This document shows, one piece after another, positions 35,949-44,576 of a stretch of DNA of 64,000 nt. The notes beneath the pieces are model-generated. The model did no database searches and was not told the DNA's origin. It saw only the letters and a list, made by a program, of their open reading frames with translations. A program made the position numbers and the translations under genes. Each line of letters opens with the position of its first letter. Positions within the stretch are counted from its first letter, which is position 1. The stretch is from Candidatus Desulforudis audaxviator MP104C (GTDB lineage: Bacteria; Bacillota; Desulfotomaculia; Desulfotomaculales; Desulforudaceae): assembly GCF_000018425.1 (NCBI RefSeq), contig NC_010424.1, positions 1,364,001-1,428,000 of the forward strand, in the 5' to 3' direction.

Positions 35949-36996
35949 GTTTCGGCACCTCCTCTGGAATAGTGTACGCGTGGGGCGGCGGCACGGCGCC
36001 TTCGAGCGCGTCCCGGAGAGCCTCGGCCGCGAGTTCCGGGGGTGTCGGGTTGATGAAGTACCCCGTCCCCAGTTCGTAGCCGGCCGTGATGGTCAGGCGG
36101 GGCATGATCTCGAAGTGCCAGTGATAGAACAGCTCCCCGCCGACGTTAATGGGCGAGGTGTGGAGCACCAGGTTGTACGGCGGCCGGCAGACGGCCTCCG
36201 AGAGTCTGAGCAGAGCCTCCCGCAAGACCGGGGCCAGATCGCGGATGTCGTCTTCGCCGATCTGGCCGAAGTCAGCCTGGTGTTCCTTGGGCAAGATCCA
36301 CATCTCAAACGGGTAGCGGGCGGCAAAAGGCACCAGGCACACAAAACGGCCGCTCTCCCGCACCACCCGGTCCCGTCCGGACAGTTCCTGGTGAACCACG
36401 TCGCAGTAGGCACAGGTGTTCCGGTGCCGCCGGTATTCGTGGAGCCCGGCCAACTCCTCGGCCACATCGGCCGGAACCATGGGGATGGCGATCAATTGGG
36501 AATGGGTGTGCTCCAGCGAGGCACCCCCGGTGCGCCCCTTGTTCTTGAAAATTTGAATGTACTTCAGCCTGGTGTCGTGGCGCAAATCCAGTAATCGGGC
36601 CCTCCAGGCCCAGAGCACCTCCTCCACCTGCCGGTCGGACTGGTTGACCAGGTCCGGTTCGTGGTCGGTGGACTCCACGATCACTTCGTGGACCCCGATC
36701 CCGTTCATGGCTTCGTAGATGCCGTCTTGCCACGCATAGTAGCCCTCGTTGGGAAGGACGGCCGGAAACTTGTTCGGCACAACCCGGATCCACCAACCCG
36801 GCTGGTTGGCGGGGGAGTCGGCATCCCGGAAAGCCAGGACTTCCGGGGGAGTCTTGTCTTCGTTACCTACACACAGGGGGCAGTCGCCCGAATTGAGCTG
36901 GTCAGGGGGGCAGCGGAAATCGTGGGGGCGCTTCGCCCTTTCCGTGGCGATGATCACCCACCGGTCCACCACCGGGTCCTTGCGCCACTCCGGCAT
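35941..36996 (-). CDS. galT: Galactose-1-phosphate uridylyltransferase
   Basis: 351-aa HIT-superfamily enzyme exchanging UMP between UDP-glucose and galactose-1-phosphate. Zinc-binding Cys pairs are in CPLC and CAYC. The active site is EHTHSQLIAIP, with His-x-His-x-Gln near residue 155. ATG 36996 is preferred over an upstream start, because AAAGGAGG lies ten bases before it and homology starts there. It is coupled to glgA, an arrangement that suggests the pair feeds sugar phosphates into glucan. Confidence 0.92.
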   Translation of the reverse strand: MPEWRKDPVVDRWVIIATERAKRPHDFRCPPDQLNSGDCPLCVGNEDKTPPEVLAFRDADSPANQPGWWIRVVPNKFPAVLPNEGYYAWQDGIYEAMNGIGVHEVIVESTDHEPDLVNQSDRQVEEVLWAWRARLLDLRHDTRLKYIQIFKNKGRTGGASLEHTHSQLIAIPMVPADVAEELAGLHEYRRHRNTCAYCDVVHQELSGRDRVVRESGRFVCLVPFAARYPFEMWILPKEHQADFGQIGEDDIRDLAPVLREALLRLSEAVCRPPYNLVLHTSPINVGGELFYHWHFEIMPRLTITAGYELGTGYFINPTPPELAAEALRDALEGAVPPPHAYTIPEEVPKHV

Positions 36997-37160
36997 GGAT
37001 TTAGAGCCTCCTTTCAAAACAGGACTAATGCGAATAATGTTCCCTGCTACACTAAAATGGTGTACTTGATACGGTTTTTTTATGCCCAAGGAGGAAAAAA
37101 GTCATCTCTGATCGAAATAGCGTGGGAGGGCAAACTCGGCAACACAGGAAGGGATTAACT

Positions 37161-37784
37161 TTGTCGAGCGAAGTGCAAATCAAGGGCACCCGGCACGGGT
37201 TGATGATCCTTATTCCCCAGACGGGTGATTTTGACGAACTAAAGGATACCCTGCGCCGAAAGATGGAGTCGGCCAACGGGTTTTTCCGCGGGGCGCACTT
37301 TTTCCTGCGCCCGGAGCAGGCTTCCCTGACAGCGCACCAGCAGGAGGAGCTGGAGCTAATGCTGGTCGGATACGGTCTGGTGCCGCTCCCGAGCGCCACT
37401 CCCCCGCGCCCGCCGTCCCGCCCCAAGCCGGCGGCGCCGCCGGCCGGCGACCGCACGCACATCATCTGGCGCACCATCCGCTCGGGCCAGCGGGCCCGCA
37501 ATGATCTCGGCCACCTGGTGATTATGGGGGATGTGCACTCCGGCGCCCTGGTCGAGGCCGGGGGCCATGTATTGATCATGGGCAGTTCGTGGGGCGCGGT
37601 CCGGGCCGGGATATACGGCGACCGGCAGGCAAAGGTGACCGGTCTGGATTTCCGCGGGGGCGTGGTCTCCATCGCAGACGCCGTTGCCCTCATCGGGGAG
37701 TCCGAAGCCAGTCCCCAACCGGGACCGCACCAGGCGTTGCTCAAAGACGAAGGGATAGTCTTTGTGCCGTTTCCGGCAAAGTAG
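37161..37784 (+). CDS. minC: Septum site-determining protein MinC
   Basis: 207-aa inhibitor of FtsZ polymerisation. An N-terminal domain (residues 1-75) is followed by a Pro-rich linker (about residues 80-100). The C-terminal beta-helix shows GDVHSGALVEAGGHVLIMG and GIYGDRQAKVTGLDFRGG. Start TTG 37161 has AGGAAGGGA in place. minC normally lies beside minD, but here no minD or mre gene is adjacent, so it is a detached gene. Confidence 0.9.
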   Translation: MSSEVQIKGTRHGLMILIPQTGDFDELKDTLRRKMESANGFFRGAHFFLRPEQASLTAHQQEELELMLVGYGLVPLPSATPPRPPSRPKPAAPPAGDRTHIIWRTIRSGQRARNDLGHLVIMGDVHSGALVEAGGHVLIMGSSWGAVRAGIYGDRQAKVTGLDFRGGVVSIADAVALIGESEASPQPGPHQALLKDEGIVFVPFPAK

Positions 37785-37834
37785 GGTGGAACGCGGACTC
37801 CGGACGTGTTTGACTCCTGTCTGTCCCGGTTCAT

Positions 37835-38416
37835 TCAGCCCATTTCCCGCGCCACCGTCAGCAATCCCACTAGTGACTTGCCGTCCCGGATCGTACCCTC
37901 GCTGATCATTGCCAGCGCCTCTTCCAGCGGGACAAGCTCCACCTCGATGAACTCGTCTGCGTCCGCGGACACTTCTTTGGCTTTGAGCTCTGTAGCCAGA
38001 AACACATACATCCGCTCACTGGTGAAGCCCGGCGTGGAGTAGTAGCTGCACACCAGACGCCAATCCCGGGCCGCGAAACCGGTTTCCTCCAGCAGTTCCC
38101 GCCGGGCGCAGGCCAGCGGGTCCTCTCCGGCCTCCAGCTTCCCCGCCGGGATTTCAAGCAACTCTTCTCCCACGGGGTAACGGTACTGGCGCACCAGCAC
38201 CACCCGACCGAGGGCGTCCAGCGCGACAACGGCCACCGCGCCCGCGTATTCCACCACCTCGCGGGATCCGGTGCGGCCATCCGGCAGCAGCACCGTGTCC
38301 ACCCGAACGCGCAGGATCTTGCCGCGAAAAACATACTCGGAAGCCAACCTTTTTTCTTTCAGACTCAAGCCCGCACACTCTCCGTTTTCGAAAAAGTCCT
38401 GGTCTAACATAACCAC
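37835..38416 (-). CDS. Nudix hydrolase, ADP-ribose pyrophosphatase type
   Basis: 193-aa Nudix enzyme with the box GKLEAGEDPLACARRELLEETGF near residues 92-114 matching GX5EX7REUXEEXGU. The upstream YRYPVGEELLEIPAG and downstream YSTPGFTSERMYVF are typical of the ADP-ribose branch. The start is GTG 38416 or ATG 38410; no strong ribosome site is seen. It is convergent with minC and divergent from the biotin operon across 373 bp. Confidence 0.9.
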   Translation of the reverse strand: MVMLDQDFFENGECAGLSLKEKRLASEYVFRGKILRVRVDTVLLPDGRTGSREVVEYAGAVAVVALDALGRVVLVRQYRYPVGEELLEIPAGKLEAGEDPLACARRELLEETGFAARDWRLVCSYYSTPGFTSERMYVFLATELKAKEVSADADEFIEVELVPLEEALAMISEGTIRDGKSLVGLLTVAREMG

Positions 38417-38789
38417 TTTCGCTGCTCGCCAGAAGGTTCCCTGCCGATGGGGAGGTGTGACGCGGGAAGTGGGCGGTGAGATGTGCGTCCAGGATGAAGA
38501 TCCGGGGTACCTGGAAGTCTTGGCATAAGACTTTTAAAAAGGCCAAAGCAGCCATCGACAAGTGTCCTGAAATCCGGCAGTTTGCCGGTACGTAAGCCCG
38601 CCGCGTCCGGCCGATTCTCCTTGACACCACAGCGGCAGCGGGTCTAAACTATATTGTAAAATTGTAAACTTGGATTGCTTACAATGGTTGACATTTTGAC
38701 AATCGGACGCGAAAATTAGAATACAGAAGCTAAAAGACAAGGATCGGCAGGGAACTTGACACCCTATTCTTTGCGGGAGCCATAATCCA
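38417..38789. other. Upstream region of the biotin operon
   Basis: 373 bp, with the downstream half rich in A and T. It contains a short hairpin, CCGGCA-GTT-TGCCGG (about 38573-38587), the BirA-type operator, and TTGACA boxes at 38688 and 38696. A TAGAAT -10-like box is at 38717-38722. No gene was recognised. The base composition changes abruptly relative to the flanking genes. Confidence 0.6.
38662..38694. promoter_or_regulatory. BirA operator candidate (biotin operon)
   Basis: TTGTAAACT, fifteen bases, then GGTTGACAT. This fits the BirA consensus TTGTAAACC-N15-GGTTTACAA with few mismatches. It overlaps a TTGACA -35-like element about 95 bp upstream of bioF, so biotinyl-AMP-BirA repression is expected. 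birA itself is not in the window. Confidence 0.75.
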
Positions 38790-39944
38790 ATGAGGGAATT
38801 CCTGGAAGAAACCCTTCAGAAAATAGAGGCCGCCGGGCTCAGGCGTTCTCTGCGGCCTCTGGAGCCGCTGGGACCTACCCGGGCGCTTTTTAACGGCCGT
38901 GAGGTCACTCTTTTCTGCACCAACAACTACCTGGGGCTGACCCACCACCCCCGGGTGACTGCCCGCGCGCAGGAAGCGCTCCGGAAATACGGCACCGGAA
39001 GCGGTGCCGCCCGTCTGGTAAGCGGACACAACCCTTTACTTCAGGCTCTGGAAGAAGCCCTCGCGCGCTGCAAAGGATCTCCCCGCGCCCTCGTTTTCCC
39101 CACGGGATATACGGCCAACTTGGCGGTTATCGGCACCCTCGCCGGCCGGGAAGACGTTATCTTCTGCGACCGGCTCTGCCACGCCTCGCTCCTGGACGGC
39201 TGTCTCTTAAGCGGCGCTAAACTCGTTCGTTTTTCCCACAACGACGCCGATTCGCTGCGCCGACTGCTTAACCAGCATACCGGTCGGCGGCGCTTCATCG
39301 TCACCGAGGGGCTTTTCTCGATGGATGGCGACATCCCGCCGCTCCCGGAATTTTATACCCTGGCCCAGGAGTTTGAGGCCATACTCATCGTTGACGACGC
39401 TCACGGCACCGGCGTGCTCGGTCCTAACGGCAGGGGAACGGTTGCTGACGCAGGCATACCAGCGGAAAGAATTGTTATTTCCGGTACGCTTTCGAAGGCC
39501 CTGGCCTCGCTCGGCGGCTTTGTTACAGGCCCCGGCCTTTTAAGCGAATTTCTTTTAAACCGCGCCCGCTCTTTCATCTTCACTACGGCACTGCCTCCGG
39601 TTTCGGCCGCCGCCGCCCTGGCTGCGCTGGAAGTACTGGAAGCAGAACCAGCGATTTTAGAAGGCCTTTGGGAAAATGTAATGCGGTTCCGCCAGGGGCT
39701 GAACGCCCGCGGTCTTCCGGCAAGCGGAAACTCTCCAATCATCCCGCTTATCCTGGGTAGCCCGGAACGGGCGCTACGCGCCGCGGAAAACCTCCTGGAG
39801 CAAGGCTACTACGTCCCGGCGATTCGGCCGCCGGCGGTGCCACCGGGAACCGCCCGGCTCCGCATTACGGTGAGTGCTGCTCACACCCCGGCAGAGATAG
39901 ACGGCTTCCTGAACGCACTTGGAAAAGCCTTAGAGGAGGCATAA
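38790..39944 (+). CDS. bioF: 8-amino-7-oxononanoate synthase
   Basis: 384-aa alpha-oxoamine synthase condensing pimeloyl-ACP and alanine. TNNYLGLTHHP, the PLP-stacking LCHASLLDG, DDAHGTGVLG and the PLP Lys in GTLSKALASLGG (about residue 235) are all present. The length is normal for BioF rather than for threonine aldolase-like paralogues. It is the first gene of the operon; the spacing to bioD is six bases. Confidence 0.95.
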   Translation: MREFLEETLQKIEAAGLRRSLRPLEPLGPTRALFNGREVTLFCTNNYLGLTHHPRVTARAQEALRKYGTGSGAARLVSGHNPLLQALEEALARCKGSPRALVFPTGYTANLAVIGTLAGREDVIFCDRLCHASLLDGCLLSGAKLVRFSHNDADSLRRLLNQHTGRRRFIVTEGLFSMDGDIPPLPEFYTLAQEFEAILIVDDAHGTGVLGPNGRGTVADAGIPAERIVISGTLSKALASLGGFVTGPGLLSEFLLNRARSFIFTTALPPVSAAAALAALEVLEAEPAILEGLWENVMRFRQGLNARGLPASGNSPIIPLILGSPERALRAAENLLEQGYYVPAIRPPAVPPGTARLRITVSAAHTPAEIDGFLNALGKALEEA

Positions 39945-39950
39945 AAGGAA

Positions 39951-40742
39951 TTGCCTGGAACAGCAGGAGCGACAAAACCAAAGCCGCCCTCCCTATTTAT
40001 TACCGGAACCGACACCGGCGTAGGGAAAACCATCCTGAGCGCCCTGATCGGTCTCATCTACAAGGCGACAGGCCTCACCGTCGGCTACCTTAAACCGGTA
40101 GAAACCGGGGCAGTCAGCGTAAACGGCGAACTGGTGCCCCCGGATGCCTCTTTCCTGGCCCGGGTTTTAGGTCTGGAAGACGAACCGCTGGAGATGCTCT
40201 GCCCCTACCGCTTCGAACTTCCCGCCTCACCCCATCTGGCGGCCCGCCTGGCCGGGAAAAGGATAAAGCCGGACGTCATCCGGGAATGTTTTAACTACTT
40301 CGACCGGCGCTACGATACCGTCATCGTCGAAGGCGCGGGCGGCCTTTTTGTTCCGCTGAAAAGCGAGTACCTGGTGGCCGACCTGGCGCGCGACTTGAAA
40401 CTCCCGCTTGTAATCGCCGCCCGGCCGGGACTCGGCACCATCAACCACACCCTTTTAACGATCGCCGCCGCCCTCCGAGCGGGACTGGCTGTGGCCGGCG
40501 TCATCATAAACCGGTATCCGGTGGATCCGGACCCCGTGGTTAAAGATAACCCGAAAGCGATCACCTTCTTCAGCGGTGTACCAGTGCTGGCGCTGGTCCC
40601 GGAAATCGCCGGCCTAGAGAAGAGAGAGCCAGTGCTTAGGCTGATAGAGGAGGCAGCGGCAAAAGTCGAGGAAACTTACCGGTTGAGCGTTGCCCTGGCA
40701 AGACGAGCAGTCCAGGAGGAAAACCCGGGAGGGCCACTCTGA
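39951..40742 (+). CDS. bioD: Dethiobiotin synthetase
   Basis: 263-aa ATP-dependent synthetase closing the ureido ring of dethiobiotin. The P-loop TGTDTGVGKT is near residue 19, LKPVETG follows, and VEGAGGLFVPL is the third motif. TTG 39951 is the only reasonable start, with AGGAGG twelve bases upstream. The stop overlaps the bioA ATG (TGATG). It is slightly longer than average at the C-terminus (a basic tail). Confidence 0.94.
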   Translation: MPGTAGATKPKPPSLFITGTDTGVGKTILSALIGLIYKATGLTVGYLKPVETGAVSVNGELVPPDASFLARVLGLEDEPLEMLCPYRFELPASPHLAARLAGKRIKPDVIRECFNYFDRRYDTVIVEGAGGLFVPLKSEYLVADLARDLKLPLVIAARPGLGTINHTLLTIAAALRAGLAVAGVIINRYPVDPDPVVKDNPKAITFFSGVPVLALVPEIAGLEKREPVLRLIEEAAAKVEETYRLSVALARRAVQEENPGGPL

Positions 40743-42103
40743 TGTATACCTCTGAAGAGATCGCACGGCTCAAGGAACTTGACCGTGCTCTTATCTGGCA
40801 TCCCTTCACTCAGATGAAGGAATACGTCGCGGAAGACGCCCCCATCATCGCTGCGGGCGAGGGCTGCTACCTGATAGACATCTACGGACGGCGCTACCTC
40901 GACGGCGTCAGCTCCCTCTGGGTCACCGTTCACGGTCACCGGGTGGCCGCTATTGACCTGGCCATTCAAGAACAACTGGGGAGGATCGCCCATTCCACCC
41001 TACTGGGTCTCGGAAACATTCCTTCGATCCTACTGGCAGAAAAGTTGGTAAGCCTCGCCCCGTTGGGCCTGAAAAAGGTTTTTTATTCCGACAACGGCTC
41101 GACCGGCGTGGAGATCGCGCTTAAGATCGCCTTTCAGTACTGGCGGAATACCGGACAGCCGCAAAAAAAACGCTTCCTTTCATTTTACAACGCCTATCAC
41201 GGCGATACGCTGGGTGCGGTAGGCGCGGGAGGCATCGAACTTTTTCACCACATCTACGGGCCGCTGGTGGTAAGTTCCCTCAAGGTTCCTTCGGCCTACT
41301 GCTACCGCTGTCCCTATGGAGACGCCGGTACAGAAGACTGCCGGCGTGACTGCTTCGGGGCAGTCGCCCGCACCATCGAAGCACACGCACCGGAACTAGC
41401 CGCCGTCATCATCGAGCCGTTAATCCAGGGTGCCGCCGGGATGCTCACCTGGCCCCCGGGCTACCTCCGCCACCTGCGGGAGATTTGCGATGCCTACGAC
41501 GTACTGCTCATCGCCGACGAGGTGGCCACCGGTTTTGGCCGCACTGGCAAGCTCTTTGCCTGCGAGCACGAAGGCGTCTCCCCGGACCTGATGGTTGTAG
41601 CCAAAGGAATCACCGGCGGTTACCTCCCCCTGTCCGCCACTCTGACCACGGAAAGGATTTACGAGGCCTTTTATGCCGATTACGCGGAGCTGAAAACCTT
41701 CTTCCATGGCCATACCTATACCGGCAACCCCCTGGCCTGCGCGGCGGCGCTGGCCAACCTCCGGCTCTTTAAAGAGGTGAAACTCATTGAAAAGCTCCAG
41801 CCGAAAATAGCGCGGCTCCAGGAATTGCTGGTCGGTTTTTGGGACCTTCCGCACGTGGGCGACATCCGGCAGGCCGGTTTTATGGTGGGCGTCGAACTGG
41901 TGAAAGATAAAGAAACCAAAGAACCCTTTCCGCTCGCCCGCCGGACTGGACGGCGGGTGATCCTCAAGGCCCGGGAGAAGGGGGTCATCATCCGGCCCCT
42001 GGGCGACGTAGTGGTACTGATGCCGCCGCTGGCTATTTCGGAAGAAGAGCTATCGCATCTCTGCGAAGTGGTGGCCGTCAGCATCCGGGAGGCGGCGGGA
42101 TGA
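40742..42103 (+). CDS. bioA: Adenosylmethionine-8-amino-7-oxononanoate aminotransferase
   Basis: 453-aa class III aminotransferase making 7,8-diaminopelargonate. WHPFTQM at residue 20 is diagnostic of BioA; IADEVATGFGRTG and the PLP Lys in VAKGITGGYLPLSAT follow. The start overlaps bioD by one base, and the end overlaps the alpha/beta-hydrolase gene by four. Whether SAM or lysine is the amino donor cannot be judged safely. Confidence 0.95.
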   Translation: MYTSEEIARLKELDRALIWHPFTQMKEYVAEDAPIIAAGEGCYLIDIYGRRYLDGVSSLWVTVHGHRVAAIDLAIQEQLGRIAHSTLLGLGNIPSILLAEKLVSLAPLGLKKVFYSDNGSTGVEIALKIAFQYWRNTGQPQKKRFLSFYNAYHGDTLGAVGAGGIELFHHIYGPLVVSSLKVPSAYCYRCPYGDAGTEDCRRDCFGAVARTIEAHAPELAAVIIEPLIQGAAGMLTWPPGYLRHLREICDAYDVLLIADEVATGFGRTGKLFACEHEGVSPDLMVVAKGITGGYLPLSATLTTERIYEAFYADYAELKTFFHGHTYTGNPLACAAALANLRLFKEVKLIEKLQPKIARLQELLVGFWDLPHVGDIRQAGFMVGVELVKDKETKEPFPLARRTGRRVILKAREKGVIIRPLGDVVVLMPPLAISEEELSHLCEVVAVSIREAAG

Positions 42104-42771
42104 TCGCGCCCGGCGTTCCTAAGGACAAAGCCATAACGGTGCAACGGGTGACGGCCGCCGGGGCGCCCGCCTATCTGCTGGTGCCGGAAGGTGCCGAAGG
42201 ATGCGCAGTCGTCCTACACGGATACGGGGGCTGCAAGGAGGAGGTGTTGGGCCTGGGACTGGCGGTGGCCGCCGCCGGCTTTACCGCCTGCGTTCCCGAT
42301 CTGCCGGGCCACGGGGAGCACCTCGAAACGCTGACAGGGGAAAGCATCGAAAGATTCACCGCCAACGTCAAAAACGCCGGTTTTGTAGCCGCCGTCGGGC
42401 ACAGTTTAGGCGGGCGGATGGCGCTGGCCCTCGGGATAAAACCCCTCTGTCTCCTCTCTGTACCGTTGCAGGCCCGTTTCGACGGCCGGAAAAGTGAGCT
42501 TTTGCGAGTGCTTCGCGCCCGCCGGGTACGCGAGCCGAAACCTTTCGCGGGGTTGGAAGAGGCGCTCGCGGCGCTGGGCGACTCCCGGCCGGGGCCGCCG
42601 GTCCTGCTCCTGCACGCCGCCCGGGACCTCCCGACCTGTCTTGAGGCGGCAGTTCGGGCAAAGGATGCCGGCTGGACGGTGATTGCTGTCCGCGGCATCG
42701 GGCACACAGACATCATCAGCGCCCCTGAAGCGGTCGCGGCGGTTACTGCATGGTTTAAAGGAGTGGATTAG
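42100..42771 (+). CDS. Alpha/beta hydrolase in BioH position
   Basis: 223-aa hydrolase with oxyanion motif HGYGG (about 40-44), nucleophile Ser102 in GHSLGG, and probable Asp176 (AARD) and His202 (GIGHTD). It lies between bioA and bioC in a fully overlapping operon. The missing activity there is the pimeloyl-ACP methyl ester esterase that removes the methyl group added by BioC. It does not look like a standard BioH, BioG, BioK or BioJ, so a non-orthologous BioH is the best inference. The start ATGA overlaps bioA. Confidence 0.8.
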   Translation: MIAPGVPKDKAITVQRVTAAGAPAYLLVPEGAEGCAVVLHGYGGCKEEVLGLGLAVAAAGFTACVPDLPGHGEHLETLTGESIERFTANVKNAGFVAAVGHSLGGRMALALGIKPLCLLSVPLQARFDGRKSELLRVLRARRVREPKPFAGLEEALAALGDSRPGPPVLLLHAARDLPTCLEAAVRAKDAGWTVIAVRGIGHTDIISAPEAVAAVTAWFKGVD

Positions 42772-43518
42772 GTGCCCACGGCGGAAGTTTTCAACGCCAA
42801 CAGCAACCTGTACGCCACAGCGGTCAACGAGCGCTTCTATACCCGGATTGCCGGCGCTTTAGCCAAAAAGGTAGCTAGACGGCTTACGCCCCGGCGAATC
42901 CTGGAGCTTGGTGCCGGCACCGGTGCGGGAACGGTGGTACTCCGGCGCTATTTCCCCACCGCCGCGATCCTGGCCACCGACCCGAGCAAAAAGATGCTCG
43001 CTTACAACCAGGAGAAGGCGCTCAGGGGTGTCACCTATGGTATCCTCGCCGCCGAAGAAGTCAACTGCCTGGATGAGAAGTTCGATCTGGTCTTCGGCAA
43101 CATGTGCCACCACTGGTTCGCCCCGGGAACCACTTCAAAGCTCGCGGCTCTCCTCGCCCCCGGCGGTGCTGCCGCCTTCTCCGTTCCGGTAAGCGGCCTG
43201 GAAAAGGGGAACGGCAATCTGCTCCTGCTCCGGATTTGTAAGGAGTTGGGTGGCCGGCAAAACCACCGGCGCTTACCCTGCCCAGCCCGCCTGCGCCGGG
43301 ATTTCGAGAGTTTCGGCACTTACTTCGCCGAAAAGATAATCCTCCGGGAGACACACTCCCCTGCTTTCTGGGCGACCCTCTTGCGGGCGCGCGGCTCCTG
43401 GGCTTACCTCTTCGGCAACCAGGCCGCCCAAGCCGAAAGCCTATGGCAAAAACTCAGCGCGGGTTGCGACGCCGTAACCCTCTACTGGCACATCGTCCTG
43501 GTGGTGGCAAAAAAATGA
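42772..43518 (+). CDS. bioC: Malonyl-ACP O-methyltransferase (BioC)
   Basis: 248-aa class I SAM methyltransferase. The SAM motif ILELGAGTGAGT lies at residues 44-55, the acidic end of beta-2 at LATDPSKKM, and FGNMCHHWF near residue 110 corresponds to the BioC active-site region. It methylates malonyl-ACP to prime pimelate synthesis. GTG 42772 follows AAAGGAG and lies right after the hydrolase stop. The sequence is divergent, so the name relies partly on operon context. Confidence 0.85.
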   Translation: MPTAEVFNANSNLYATAVNERFYTRIAGALAKKVARRLTPRRILELGAGTGAGTVVLRRYFPTAAILATDPSKKMLAYNQEKALRGVTYGILAAEEVNCLDEKFDLVFGNMCHHWFAPGTTSKLAALLAPGGAAAFSVPVSGLEKGNGNLLLLRICKELGGRQNHRRLPCPARLRRDFESFGTYFAEKIILRETHSPAFWATLLRARGSWAYLFGNQAAQAESLWQKLSAGCDAVTLYWHIVLVVAKK

Positions 43519-44501
43519 ATCTGCAGGAGAAAACCGCGTGGATCACCCACGTCGCCCGGCGGGTAATAGATGGCGACACCCTCTCTTTCGAAGAAGCAAC
43601 CGCTCTCCTCCAGCTACCTGACGCTGTAACCCCCTTTTTGCTCGGCTGGGCCGACGTGGTAAGAAAGTGCTTCCACGGCAACCGGGTTGACCTCTGTGCC
43701 ATCGTGAACGCCCGCGCCGGGCGCTGCTCCGAGGACTGCCGCTTTTGCACCCAAGCCGCTTGCTACCACACGCGGGCGCCGGTTTATCCCCTGCTTCCGG
43801 CAGAAGGAATCATCCGTCGGGCTAGAGCAGTCCGGTCCCAGGGCATAAAACGCTTTTCCTTGGTTACCAGCGGGCGCGACCCCGGTGGTGATTTCGAAAA
43901 AATCCTCGGTATCACCCGACAGCTCAAAAGAGAAGTCCCGGAACTGAAGCTCTGCGCTTCGCTTGGCATCATCTCGCCTACCGAAGCCCGCGCCTTAAAA
44001 GAAGCTGGTCTTGATCGCTATCATCACAATCTGGAAACAGCGGCGAGCTTTTTCCCAGAAGTCTGTACCACCCACCGCTACGAGGACCGGGTCGCTACCA
44101 TCCGTGCCGCGCAGAAAGTGGGCCTTGAGGTCTGTGCCGGCGGCATCATCGGCCTGGGTGAAAAACCGGAGCAGCGGGTAGAGCTGGCCCTCGCCCTGCG
44201 CGAACTCGGCGTCACCTCGGTGCCGGTGAATATCCTTCACCCGGTCCCCGGCACCCCGCTGGCCACCCAGCCGCCGCTCCCAGCGCTGGAGATACTGCGT
44301 ACCCTGGCAGTCTTTCGCTTGCTGCTGCCGGCGACCACCATCCGTTATGCTGGCGGTCGGGAGCACAACCTCCGCGACACTCAGGTGCTGGGGCTCGCCG
44401 GCGGCGTCGACGCGCTCATCACCGGTGACTACCTCACCACCGCCGGCCAGGGCACCGCTCGCGACCGGCAGCTCATCCGCGACCTGGGACTGGAGGGCTG
44501 A
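43515..44501 (+). CDS. bioB: Biotin synthase
   Basis: 328-aa radical SAM enzyme inserting sulfur into dethiobiotin. The [4Fe-4S] motif CSEDCRFC (CxxxCxxC) is near residue 75. Auxiliary-cluster and SAM residues are in ITRQLK, YHHNLETA and VNILHPVPGTPL. ATG 43515 overlaps the bioC stop (ATGA); an upstream extension of 24 codons inside bioC is unlikely. It is the last gene of the operon, and its stop is immediately followed by a GGDEF gene fragment. Confidence 0.95.
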   Translation: MNLQEKTAWITHVARRVIDGDTLSFEEATALLQLPDAVTPFLLGWADVVRKCFHGNRVDLCAIVNARAGRCSEDCRFCTQAACYHTRAPVYPLLPAEGIIRRARAVRSQGIKRFSLVTSGRDPGGDFEKILGITRQLKREVPELKLCASLGIISPTEARALKEAGLDRYHHNLETAASFFPEVCTTHRYEDRVATIRAAQKVGLEVCAGGIIGLGEKPEQRVELALALRELGVTSVPVNILHPVPGTPLATQPPLPALEILRTLAVFRLLLPATTIRYAGGREHNLRDTQVLGLAGGVDALITGDYLTTAGQGTARDRQLIRDLGLEG

Positions 44502-44576
44502 GCCGCCGCGGACAGCGCCCTCTATGCGGCAAAGGCGGCGGGCAAGGACCGCATCGTCGCTGGCGGGCAGGCGTGA
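44502..44576 (+). pseudogene. C-terminal fragment of a GGDEF (diguanylate cyclase) gene
   Basis: In frame directly after the bioB stop, the sequence reads ADSALYAAKAAGKDRIV and ends at TGA 44574. This is the typical last helix and strand of a GGDEF domain (ADxALYxAKxxGRNRV). No start codon or upstream GGDEF core exists, so the rest was evidently lost or replaced when the biotin operon arrived. Confidence 0.7.
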
